NCBI GenBank assembly: GCA_001273335.1
Contig: LFWV01000003.1
Location: forward strand, 1 to 20,750
DNA: 20,750 nt
From: a miscellaneous Crenarchaeota group-1 archaeon SG8-32-3
Lineage (GTDB): Archaea; Thermoproteota; Bathyarchaeia; Bathyarchaeales; Bathycorpusculaceae
Direction: 5' to 3'
A model generated the notes under the pieces. It was not told where the DNA came from. It saw only the letters and a list, made by a program, of their open reading frames with translations, and ran no database searches. Position numbers and translations under genes: made by a program. Positions 1 to 6,212 of the stretch are shown here, one piece after another. Each line of letters opens with the position of its first letter. Position 1 is the stretch's first letter.

Positions 1-454
1 GCACAAGCAACGTGTGCGGCTTAGGCGGAAGATTAGGTCGAATGACAGCCAACAACGGAGTGTGACCAGCTGAAAGATTCGATAATCCACTAGCAAAAGC
101 TTTTCCAACAGGCCCAGTTTTGTCTCCTATTAACAGGTCTATATGTGCAACTTCGTTTCCCTCTCCGACAAGAGCTTCACCAATTAGATAAGTTTCTCCC
201 GATATTTCCGCATCATCTGAAATATTTGTCGGTATGTGATCCAAGACTTCTTTGAAATCGACATTAAATTCTTTTAACCAGGTGTAAAGTGTATCCCTGT
301 GTATGTTAAGTGCTTTTGCCGTTCCTGATATTGTCGGTTTTGTCGGCGTACGTTTTGTTGCGCGCCTATATTTGATGGAATTTTTAGCGGCTTCTGTCAC
401 AATTCTCACAAGCTCTTCTTCTGTTTCAGGTTTTTTAGTGTCTATACCCGACAT
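1..454 (-). CDS. fae: HTH domain fused to formaldehyde-activating enzyme (Fae), C-terminus cut by the window edge
   Basis: The leftward reading frame starts at ATG 454-452 and stays open for 151 codons to the window edge, so the C-terminus is missing. Residues 1-35 are a charged lead. Residues about 40-65 look like a helix-turn-helix, with GTAKALNIHRDTLYTWLK matching the Fis/HTH_8 pattern. Residues 91-151 match formaldehyde-activating enzyme: GEALVGEGNEVAHIDLLIG, then GHTPLLAVIRPNLPPKP. Fae condenses formaldehyde with tetrahydromethanopterin to methylene-H4MPT in the cytoplasm. His104 in EVAHIDL aligns with the catalytic histidine of Methylorubrum Fae (His17). Ordinary Fae begins almost at the GEALVG motif, so the roughly 85-residue DNA-binding-like extension is unusual. 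It could be a formaldehyde- or pterin-responsive regulator, or an enzyme that regulates its own gene (inference). A fused hexulose-phosphate synthase beyond the edge, as in archaeal Fae-Hps, cannot be excluded. Confidence 0.85.
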   Translation of the reverse strand, partial: MSGIDTKKPETEEELVRIVTEAAKNSIKYRRATKRTPTKPTISGTAKALNIHRDTLYTWLKEFNVDFKEVLDHIPTNISDDAEISGETYLIGEALVGEGNEVAHIDLLIGDKTGPVGKAFASGLSNLSAGHTPLLAVIRPNLPPKPHTLLV

Positions 455-490
455 TTACTGTTACCTCTGAGCTCTCAGTACATCATCTTG

Positions 491-500
491 TATATAAAAG
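491..500 (-). promoter_or_regulatory. TATA box of the HTH-Fae gene
   Basis: Read leftward the sequence is CTTTTATATA, a strong archaeal TATA box. It lies about 40 bp from ATG 454, which places transcription start near 465-470 and gives a leader of only about 12-15 nt. An inverted repeat CTGAG-CT-CTCAG (467-478) covers the predicted transcript start and could be an operator. A CCGACA motif (501-506) abuts the box at the BRE position. Confidence 0.6.
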
Positions 501-569
501 TGTCGGAATAACATTGTATTTTTCATCAGGAATATCGGTGTATCTTTGCTAATCTGAGTTTTTTGTCGG
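501..569. repeat. Three phased TRTCGG direct repeats upstream of HTH-Fae
   Basis: TGTCGG at 501-506, TATCGG at 533-538 and TGTCGG at 564-569 lie in the same orientation, 32 and 31 bp apart, which is close to three turns of B-DNA. Two are followed by GT and purine/T-rich bases. The first touches the BRE/TATA of the HTH-Fae promoter. Further exact TGTCGG copies lie inside the gene at 227-232, 332-337 and 341-346, where they encode Pro-Thr. Phasing on one helix face suggests binding sites for a regulator, possibly the HTH-Fae protein itself (inference). Confidence 0.4.
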
Positions 570-656
570 TATCCGCTAAAAACTACTTTTCTGGTTAAAA
601 ATTTTAAAGGTTACAACACAATTGCCTTGTGCAGTATCGAGTTTTTTTCGGTAATT

Positions 657-665
657 CTTTATATT
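657..665 (+). promoter_or_regulatory. Probable TATA box of the 63-residue membrane protein gene
   Basis: CTTTATATT in an AT-rich stretch puts transcription start near 686-690, about 22 nt before the GTG start at 711. It follows a TTTCGG near-copy (646-651) of the motif repeated in the divergent Fae promoter. Confidence 0.4.
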
Positions 666-710
666 TCAGGGTGTGCTGAATGTTAATGTTCAATATGTGC
701 AGGTGTTACG

Positions 711-902
711 GTGTCTCGGACTGATTGGATATGCTTAGCTACAGTCATATTAGGTTTTGCGCTTTTTCTCTACGGCGCTAACATGTTTGATGCTGTTGTC
801 GGCTGGATTGGCGTTTACTTTTTCTTCGGCGGTATTCTGTTTTTTCTTGTTCTTCAGATTTATGATGAGTTAACTAAGAAAGGGGAAGTTCAGAAGCCGT
901 AG
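711..902 (+). CDS. Small two-helix membrane protein, function unknown
   Basis: A 63-residue protein starts at GTG 711; an in-frame TAA lies upstream and no ATG is available. AGGTG at 701-705, five bases ahead, can serve as ribosome site. Residues 7-25 and 28-49 are two hydrophobic stretches, rich in Phe in the second (GVYFFFGGILFFLVL), joined by a short GANMFDA turn and followed by a charged tail ending KKGEVQKP. This predicts a helical hairpin with a cytoplasmic C-terminus. It is divergent from HTH-Fae, and its last 13 bases overlap the end of the convergent carboxypeptidase gene. I do not recognise a family. The clean hydrophobic pattern and an upstream TATA box make it likely to be real. 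Confidence 0.6.
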   Translation: MSRTDWICLATVILGFALFLYGANMFDAVVGWIGVYFFFGGILFFLVLQIYDELTKKGEVQKP

Positions 903-2425
903 AGTCTGCCGTATTTTTCCCTTAGATATTTCAAGTAAGGTTCAGCATCCAGCTCTCTTCCTGTTACTCTCTTCATTAGCTCAGCTGGATCGTGCAGGGC
1001 TCCTTGGCAGTGGACGTTTTTGTTCAGCCAAACCCTTATGTCTTCCAAGTTGCCTTGTGCAAGTTGGCTACGCCAGTCTGGAATGTCTTTTGCGAGTGCG
1101 GCGAGTAGTTGTCCGCTGTAAATGTTTCCTAATGTATACGTCGGGAAGTAACCATATAAGCCGCTTGCCCAGTGCGTATCTTGCATGACTCCTTCAGAAT
1201 CGTCTTCAACGTTAACGCCTAATTGCTTCTTGTATTTCTGGTTCCAGATTTCGGGAAGTTCGTTCACTTTTATTTTGTCAGCGAAGAGGTCTTTTTCGAT
1301 TTGAAAGCGTATTATCACATGCAGGTTGTAGGTTACTTCGTCGGCTTCGATGCGAATTTTTAAAGGTTGAACCTTATTTAATGCGTGGACGAATTGACTC
1401 AAACTCACTTCGGCGAGAGCAGGCGCAGATATTTGTTTCAGCTTCGGAAGCATATGCGCCCAGAATTCTTCGGAGCGCCCAATGATGTTTTCGTATAGAC
1501 GTGATTGTGACTCGTGGGTTCCGAAGGAACATGGCGAGCCTGCTGGCTGGTATTTCCAGTCTGGGTTCAGGTTTTGTTCGTATATTGCGTGACCTGTTTC
1601 GTGGAGTACAGAAAAGATGGCGCTTGCGTAGTTATCAGGGTGATAGTGGGTGGTTACTCGCACGTCGTCGTAGTATCCGCTGGTGAAAGGGTGCTCAGTT
1701 TCGTCGATTCTTCCACCTGCTACTGGCGAGGCGGTGTCGTAGCCAAGCGTCTGCGTGAGCTCCTGCGCGATTTTGCGCTGCTTTTCCACTGGTATTCGGA
1801 TTTGGAGTATACTGGTGTCGGGTTGATCATAGCTGTTCTGGATTTTCTCCAGTAAAGCTGTAAGTCCTTGCCGCAGATCATTGAATGTTATTGCGATAGT
1901 GTTGGCAGTCATTTTTGATTCGTAGCTATCTAAGAGTGCATCATACGGTGTGTTTGTCTTTTTTACTTGCATTAGGATTTTGGCTGCTTGTTTGTTTAGG
2001 GCTACGAGTTTTTCAAGTTCAGGCTTGAGTATCCTAAAGTTTTTTTGCTTTTTTGCTTTTTTCCAAGTGTTTACGGTTATGGCTCGTTGTTTGACGGTTT
2101 CGACGACAAGTTTTTCTGGTAGCGCGGTTTGTTCATCGTAGCTTTTCTTAATGAGGTAGATATTGCGTTTTTCCACTTCGCTGAGCGTGTCGTGTTGTGG
2201 GCTTGTGAGGATAGTGTTCAGGAGCTTTCCGATTTCTGGTGCTGTACTCATCTTGTATGTGATACGGCTTAAGAGCGCGAGTTGCTGGCTGCGTTGATCC
2301 ACTGCTTTTGGTGGCATCTTGGTTTCCATGTCCCAGTTTATAATGCTTTGAGCGGATGATAGCAGGATGAGATCTTTGGTTCTGGCTAAAAGTTTCTTGT
2401 ATGCTGAACGAATCTCGCTTGTCAT
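890..2425 (-). CDS. Metallocarboxypeptidase, M32 family (carboxypeptidase Taq type)
   Basis: This 511-residue, about full-length M32 carboxypeptidase is a zinc-dependent cytoplasmic enzyme that removes C-terminal residues from peptides. All the signature motifs are visible: HPF (245-247), DxRxT (254-258, DVRVT), the zinc site HETGH (275-279), HESQS with the third zinc ligand Glu305, IRxxAD (357-362, IRIEAD) and GxxQDxHW (412-419). The start is ATG 2425, preceded on the coding strand by GGAAGG about 10 bases upstream. It stands alone, with tRNA-Glu upstream in the same direction and a small convergent gene at its 3' end. No key residue is missing. Its likely role is general peptide turnover. 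Confidence 0.95.
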   Translation of the reverse strand: MTSEIRSAYKKLLARTKDLILLSSAQSIINWDMETKMPPKAVDQRSQQLALLSRITYKMSTAPEIGKLLNTILTSPQHDTLSEVEKRNIYLIKKSYDEQTALPEKLVVETVKQRAITVNTWKKAKKQKNFRILKPELEKLVALNKQAAKILMQVKKTNTPYDALLDSYESKMTANTIAITFNDLRQGLTALLEKIQNSYDQPDTSILQIRIPVEKQRKIAQELTQTLGYDTASPVAGGRIDETEHPFTSGYYDDVRVTTHYHPDNYASAIFSVLHETGHAIYEQNLNPDWKYQPAGSPCSFGTHESQSRLYENIIGRSEEFWAHMLPKLKQISAPALAEVSLSQFVHALNKVQPLKIRIEADEVTYNLHVIIRFQIEKDLFADKIKVNELPEIWNQKYKKQLGVNVEDDSEGVMQDTHWASGLYGYFPTYTLGNIYSGQLLAALAKDIPDWRSQLAQGNLEDIRVWLNKNVHCQGALHDPAELMKRVTGRELDAEPYLKYLREKYGRLYGF

Positions 2426-2573
2426 AAGTTTTTACCTTCCTTATTTCTTGGTGTGGCTGGTGTTTATTTACTGTTCTGTGAGTTGATGTACAATTTTCTT
2501 CCTATATGTATCCAACGTTTTCTATATCTCAAGAAGTTGTAAAATGAACTAGAAAGCGAGGCTGAAATTAAGG

Positions 2574-2648
2574 TGCTCCGGCCGGGATTCGAACCCGGGT
2601 CTTCGGCTCGAAAGGCCGGAATACTTGACCGGACTATACTACCGGAGC
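2574..2648 (-). tRNA. tRNA-Glu (anticodon TTC)
   Basis: The leftward sequence folds as a 75-nt tRNA. The acceptor GCTCCGG pairs with CCGGAGC and the discriminator is A. The anticodon loop CTTTCGA carries TTC (Glu). The T arm is CCGGG-TTCGAAT-CCCGG. There is no intron. The 3' CCA is not encoded (ACCT follows the stem). The top anticodon-stem pair is a C-A mismatch where archaeal tRNA-Glu usually has U-A. A weak TATA-like CATATTT lies about 25 bp upstream. Confidence 0.95.
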
Positions 2649-2869
2649 TGTTTTTGTAGGAGCATCATGCAAATATGGTTTCACCCGAATAAACCTTCCC
2701 CTTTTTCCTTAGACAAAAACTTTTCTAATTCGTGTTTTTAGGCTAAACCTCTGAAAACGCATAATGTACAATCTTGATTCAGACTTAGACATGTTAAATA
2801 ATGTCTGCAGGATATTATACTCACTGAATAAATTCAACATCATTATCAAAAAGACACACATGAAATTAT

Positions 2870-4150
2870 TCAATATGATATTTTTGCAGTTGTTGGGATT
2901 CTACCTAAAATCTTCGCTGTTGCGCGTTCTACTTTTTCGCGGTCTGCAGCGTTTGTGTAAACACGGAGTATGTTGATGAATCCTTTCAGGTTCTCAATTA
3001 TCTTTGAGATATCGCTCAGGCGATAAGTCGTTTTCTTGCCTGCTTGGTTTCTACTGAACACGGGTATCTCCATAGTCTCCATAAGAACAGCATGATGATA
3101 GGGCACAGAAGGCACGGTTGGAACATCAATGACCACCGCCTCAGTATCTACTTCTGCTTCCTTGGCGATTTCCCTCTGCATCTGCTGCCGGTAAGCCTCA
3201 CGCCCAAAAATGTTCGAAACCATAGTGTCCTTCTCATAGAAAGTTCGCTCGTAAGCGCATTTCAACATCCTGCGATGCTCCAAATCATCAATTATAGGTT
3301 TTGACGCTTCACATTTCTTCAAAGCCGCCCAAACCGTGTAGTCGTCCATCTCTAAGTACTCTTCAGGCGTCTTGAATGCTGTCAAACCAAGCTCTTTGTC
3401 TGCCTTTTCCATAGCTATGGCCAGCATTATCTGCGCTGCCCTGCCGACACGGTGGAAATAAATGCTTTTAAACGATTCAATCCGGGCTATAATGAAGGCT
3501 TCCAGCGCTGAAAGCGCTCCCAACTCTACCGCCAAGTCTTCACCCAAAATGTCCAAAGCGTGGATTAATCTGAAAACGTCGATAAAACCGTATTCCGCAC
3601 CTGTGTGAAATGTGTCTCTTACAATGAAGTCCTGTTTGTCCACATCCACCGCACTGCTTATAATCTGGTCCAGAAAGGCTTTTCCGGGCTTGTGGAGCTT
3701 TCCAACCGCGAGTTTTCCCACCTCTTTAGGCTTATATCCCATTTTCGTTATCATATCGCTCACTTCGCTCTTCTCAATTATCCACGACGTTATGTCCTCG
3801 TGAGTCTTTTCAAGGTCCCTGATCAAAAGTTGTTCGAAAACGTGTGAAAACGGGCCATGCCCAACATCATGAAGCAACGCTGAAACCCTGGTCATATCAA
3901 ACTCTTCGTCGGTGACCACTCGGGAAATGTTCGGGTTCTCAACAGCCTTACCAGCCAAGTACATCACGCCGACGCAATGCTCAAACCTAGTGTGGTTCGC
4001 GCCGGGATAAACGTACTCCGATCCCGCCAACTGTCGTAGCCTCCGCAGTCTCTGCATCGAATATGAATCAATAATCCCCTTCTCTGCCTCATTAATGTAC
4101 ACATAGCCGTGCACTGGATCTTTAATTTCACCCCAATACGCTTTCGGCAT
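2870..4150 (-). CDS. HD-domain phosphohydrolase, SAMHD1/dGTPase-like (COG1078)
   Basis: The 426-residue protein begins MPKAYWGEIKDPVHGYV, typical of archaeal and bacterial SAMHD1-like HD phosphohydrolases. The metal site is complete: His58 in RFEHCVG, His94-Asp95 in LLHDVGHGPFSH and Asp171 in VDVDKQDFIVRD, which parallels SAMHD1 IDVDKWDYFARD. Family members hydrolyse dNTPs to nucleoside and triphosphate, or act as related phosphohydrolases. The exact substrate here is not visible. The start is ATG 4150, with GGAGG about 10 bases ahead and an AAATATAA-type TATA box at 4177-4186. It is divergent from thymidylate kinase, which suggests shared control of the dNTP pool (inference). The downstream 220 bp to tRNA-Glu shows no gene. 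Confidence 0.9.
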   Translation of the reverse strand: MPKAYWGEIKDPVHGYVYINEAEKGIIDSYSMQRLRRLRQLAGSEYVYPGANHTRFEHCVGVMYLAGKAVENPNISRVVTDEEFDMTRVSALLHDVGHGPFSHVFEQLLIRDLEKTHEDITSWIIEKSEVSDMITKMGYKPKEVGKLAVGKLHKPGKAFLDQIISSAVDVDKQDFIVRDTFHTGAEYGFIDVFRLIHALDILGEDLAVELGALSALEAFIIARIESFKSIYFHRVGRAAQIMLAIAMEKADKELGLTAFKTPEEYLEMDDYTVWAALKKCEASKPIIDDLEHRRMLKCAYERTFYEKDTMVSNIFGREAYRQQMQREIAKEAEVDTEAVVIDVPTVPSVPYHHAVLMETMEIPVFSRNQAGKKTTYRLSDISKIIENLKGFINILRVYTNAADREKVERATAKILGRIPTTAKISY

Positions 4151-4176
4151 TCCTGAGCGCCTCCACAGTTTGTAAG

Positions 4177-4200
4177 TTATATTTATGAGTCTCCCTATAA
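4177..4200. promoter_or_regulatory. Divergent promoter region of the HD phosphohydrolase and tmk
   Basis: TTATATTTAT (4177-4186), read leftward as ATAAATATAA, lies about 30 bp from the HD start. CTATAAT (4194-4200) is suitably placed (about 38 bp) for rightward tmk transcription. Both genes are read from the 85 bp between their starts. Confidence 0.5.
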
Positions 4201-4234
4201 TGTGTAACGCTAAGCCAGCGTAAGGTGAACCAAG

Positions 4235-4840
4235 TTTAGAAAGAAAGGCGTTTTCATCTGCTTCGAAGGCCTAGACGGTTGCGGAAAAACAACACAAGCA
4301 AAACTGCTTACAAAAAAACTCGGGAAAAGCAACAGGGCCGTCTACACTGCAGAGCCCAGCCGAGGTAAAATCGGTACTTACATAAGAGAAAGCTACCTCT
4401 ACGGCGAAAAACGCCTCTCAATAGTCCTTGAAGCGTTGCTCTTCGCTGCAGACCGCATTGAACATGTAGAAAACGAGGTAATCCCCGCTTTAAACGAAGG
4501 ACACCTCGTGATTTCTGACCGGTATATCTACTCCTCTTTGGCCTATCAGGGTGCTGCTGGGCTCAGTTTAGAGTGGATAGAAAACGTAAACGAGTACGCT
4601 CTTAAGCCAGACCTCGCGCTTTTCATAGATGTAAACCCGAAAACTGTTATGGGAAGATTGAAACCAGAGAAGTCAGTCATGGAAGACTTGGAGACACAGA
4701 AGAAAGTGCGGGAGACATACTTCAAGTTCGTGGAAGATGGGCGCCTCACCAGAATCGACGGTGACAAATCCGAAAAACAGGTTGCGAAAGAAGTTTATGA
4801 GGTTGTAACGAAGTTCTTGACGAGCCTCACTAAGGTTTAG
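4235..4840 (+). CDS. tmk: Thymidylate kinase with a damaged or non-canonical start
   Basis: dTMP kinase phosphorylates dTMP to dTDP with ATP in the cytoplasm. Visible motifs are the P-loop GLDGCGKTTQ, the TAEPSRGKIG segment, the substrate/metal motif ISDRYIYSSLAYQG and the ALFIDV strand. Length is about 201 residues, normal for the family. From the in-frame TGA at 4226 through the P-loop, however, there is no ATG, GTG or TTG; the first is TTG 4436, well past the P-loop. A good ribosome site, AAGGTGA (4222-4228), lies six bases before TTT 4235, the spacing seen at rpoP, so TTT may be an altered TTG. Alternatively, removing one T from 4235-4237 joins GTG 4225 in frame and gives MNQVRKKGVFICFEG. 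The coordinates assume a start at 4235. The last 11 bases overlap the convergent gene. Confidence 0.8.
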   Translation, partial: FRKKGVFICFEGLDGCGKTTQAKLLTKKLGKSNRAVYTAEPSRGKIGTYIRESYLYGEKRLSIVLEALLFAADRIEHVENEVIPALNEGHLVISDRYIYSSLAYQGAAGLSLEWIENVNEYALKPDLALFIDVNPKTVMGRLKPEKSVMEDLETQKKVRETYFKFVEDGRLTRIDGDKSEKQVAKEVYEVVTKFLTSLTKV

Positions 4841-5342
4841 TTTCAATTTTTTTCAGTGTTTTTCGTGAAGAGGCCTTGTTCACTTCGTTCACCAAGAAAG
4901 TGATGATGTCCTCTGGCGAAATATATCTTGGTCCTCGCTCGTGAAAAACCTGCATTTCCAGATTGTTTCTAACGAAGACAACGCGTAGCAAATAATAATC
5001 AAATTTCAATGGCATCTTGTTTCCTAAGATGCCTTTATAGTAGCGGACAGCGCAGAAAAAATCCATTGTCTGAAAGGGCGCTTTTCTCAATGCACTTAAC
5101 ACTTTCTGTTTTTCTTCTTCGTCTATGTAGTTGAAGTTTTTAGCCTCAGCTAAGCCTGTTTCAAAAATTACCATGCACTGTGGTACTGTTGGACAGGCAA
5201 CTTCCTCAAAACTGAATTTTCTAAGGTTCACGTCATGGAGAACTTGTATCAGCCTTCGCTGGAGCCTTTTACTTGAAAGACAGGTCGTAAAAGCTTCTAT
5301 TCTGTGAATGTTTGCAGGGAAATTCTCGTAAAACCCTAGCAT
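4830..5342 (-). CDS. Conserved archaeal hypothetical protein
   Basis: A 170-residue soluble protein starts at ATG 5342, four bases after the stop of the upstream zinc ribbon gene, so the two probably form an operon with coupled translation. I recognise the general pattern of a conserved archaeal hypothetical (FYENFPANIHRIEAFTT, then PTVPQCMVIFETG, KFDYYLLR and FHERGPRYISPED) but no assigned function. There are no membrane segments and no metal-binding cysteine clusters; the fold is probably mixed alpha/beta. The basic tail KASSRKTLKKIETKP is compatible with nucleic acid contact, which is only a guess. It overlaps the end of tmk by 11 bases tail to tail. Confidence 0.75.
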   Translation of the reverse strand: MLGFYENFPANIHRIEAFTTCLSSKRLQRRLIQVLHDVNLRKFSFEEVACPTVPQCMVIFETGLAEAKNFNYIDEEEKQKVLSALRKAPFQTMDFFCAVRYYKGILGNKMPLKFDYYLLRVVFVRNNLEMQVFHERGPRYISPEDIITFLVNEVNKASSRKTLKKIETKP

Positions 5343-5345
5343 CTC

Positions 5346-5717
5346 TCAAGGTTCCTGCTTAGGCTTCTTCATTCTTTTAACCTTTTCAAGATTGCTCAAA
5401 AGTTCAGACAGTGTACTGCTCAGTTTTTGCAGTTCTTCTAAGTCCTCAGTGTTTTGAATCTTACCTTGTATACTCTGCACCTTCTCTAAGAGCGTCGCCT
5501 CAAGCCTGTCATATGCCGTGCTGCTTGCTTTTTCCTGTTCCTCTCCTTCTTTCACCACTACTACTTTCTTTTCACATCTACCACACCATAACGTCCTGTC
5601 TTTTAGTCTGAAGAGCGGCGACGCACAGGCGGGGCATGACAGGTCGGTTAAAGTGGCGCCTTGCCGAAGCAGGTCAGCCATGCGTTTAATGGGTTTATCC
5701 TCAGTTTTTCCTTGCAT
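5346..5717 (-). CDS. Zinc ribbon protein, Sjogren/scleroderma autoantigen p27 family
   Basis: The start at ATG 5717 gives 123 residues. An upstream in-frame ATG at 5789 would run through the divergent promoter and almost to the neighbouring start, so it is rejected. MADLLRQGATLTDLSCPAC is the hallmark of the archaeal/eukaryotic autoantigen p27 family (PF06677). The zinc ribbon uses Cys28, Cys31, Cys45 and Cys48 (CPAC, CGRC). The second half, rich in Glu, Leu and Lys (about residues 70-115), is probably a coiled coil and ends in a basic tail. The molecular role in archaea is unknown. It is the first gene of a leftward pair with the 170-residue hypothetical and shares a promoter region with UPF0147. 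Confidence 0.85.
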   Translation of the reverse strand: MQGKTEDKPIKRMADLLRQGATLTDLSCPACASPLFRLKDRTLWCGRCEKKVVVVKEGEEQEKASSTAYDRLEATLLEKVQSIQGKIQNTEDLEELQKLSSTLSELLSNLEKVKRMKKPKQEP

Positions 5718-5749
5718 TTCAGAACCCCAACATAAATACGTGTTAAAGC

Positions 5750-5757
5750 TTATATAA
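5750..5757. promoter_or_regulatory. Palindromic TATA box shared by two divergent genes
   Basis: TTATATAA reads the same on both strands and is the only clear TATA box in the 74 bp between the p27-family start (5717) and the UPF0147 start (5792). Its centre lies about 37 and 38 bp from the two starts, so one element can direct transcription both ways. Confidence 0.55.
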
Positions 5758-5791
5758 CTTGATAACTGCGACATTGCATAGGTGGACATTT

Positions 5792-6070
5792 ATGGTGCGG
5801 AAGAAAAAAGCTCAGGAATATGAAGAGAAAATACAACAAGCTTTAATGGTGCTCGGTGCAGTTTCAGAAGACAGCACTACGCCGAGAAATATCCGTCGCG
5901 CGGCAAAAGACGCTATGGGCGCCCTGCAAAGCCCAGAATTTACGCCTGCAGTGCGGGCTTCAAACGCCATTTCACTTTTAGATGAGATACTGCAGGATCC
6001 AAACATGCCGCCTTACACACGAGTTAAACTGTGGAACGTTATGAGTCTAATAGAAGCAATTAAGGACTAA
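5792..6070 (+). CDS. UPF0147 family protein
   Basis: A 92-residue archaeal protein of the UPF0147 family, all helical and of unknown function. Recognisable are VLGAVSEDSTTPRNIRRAA and the C-terminal MPPYTRVKLWNVMSLIE. I chose ATG 5792 because AGGTGG sits six bases ahead. An in-frame upstream ATG at 5759 would lie only two bases downstream of the TATA box, ahead of the expected transcript start. It is divergent from the p27-family gene through a single palindromic TATA box. A T-rich stretch (6090-6103) follows and may end the transcript. Confidence 0.9.
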   Translation: MVRKKKAQEYEEKIQQALMVLGAVSEDSTTPRNIRRAAKDAMGALQSPEFTPAVRASNAISLLDEILQDPNMPPYTRVKLWNVMSLIEAIKD

Positions 6071-6212
6071 AGCGAGCATTAATAACCCGTTTTCTTTTAT
6101 TTGACTTTCAGCATGTTAAAACACCTAGCTAAGACATAGAAATAATGATCCGCTCAACTCTTTCTAGAAAAAACCTTCACTAACAAATATATGCCAGTTA
6201 TTCCATCTAACT

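Noticed and set aside
2764..2976. Rightward 70-codon ATG frame after tRNA-Glu
   Set aside because: It overlaps the end of the HD phosphohydrolase antisense, has no ribosome site and reads as AT-rich random sequence.
5718..5789. Longer start for the p27-family protein (ATG 5789)
   Set aside because: It would run through the TATA box and nearly to the divergent UPF0147 start; the conserved part begins after ATG 5717.
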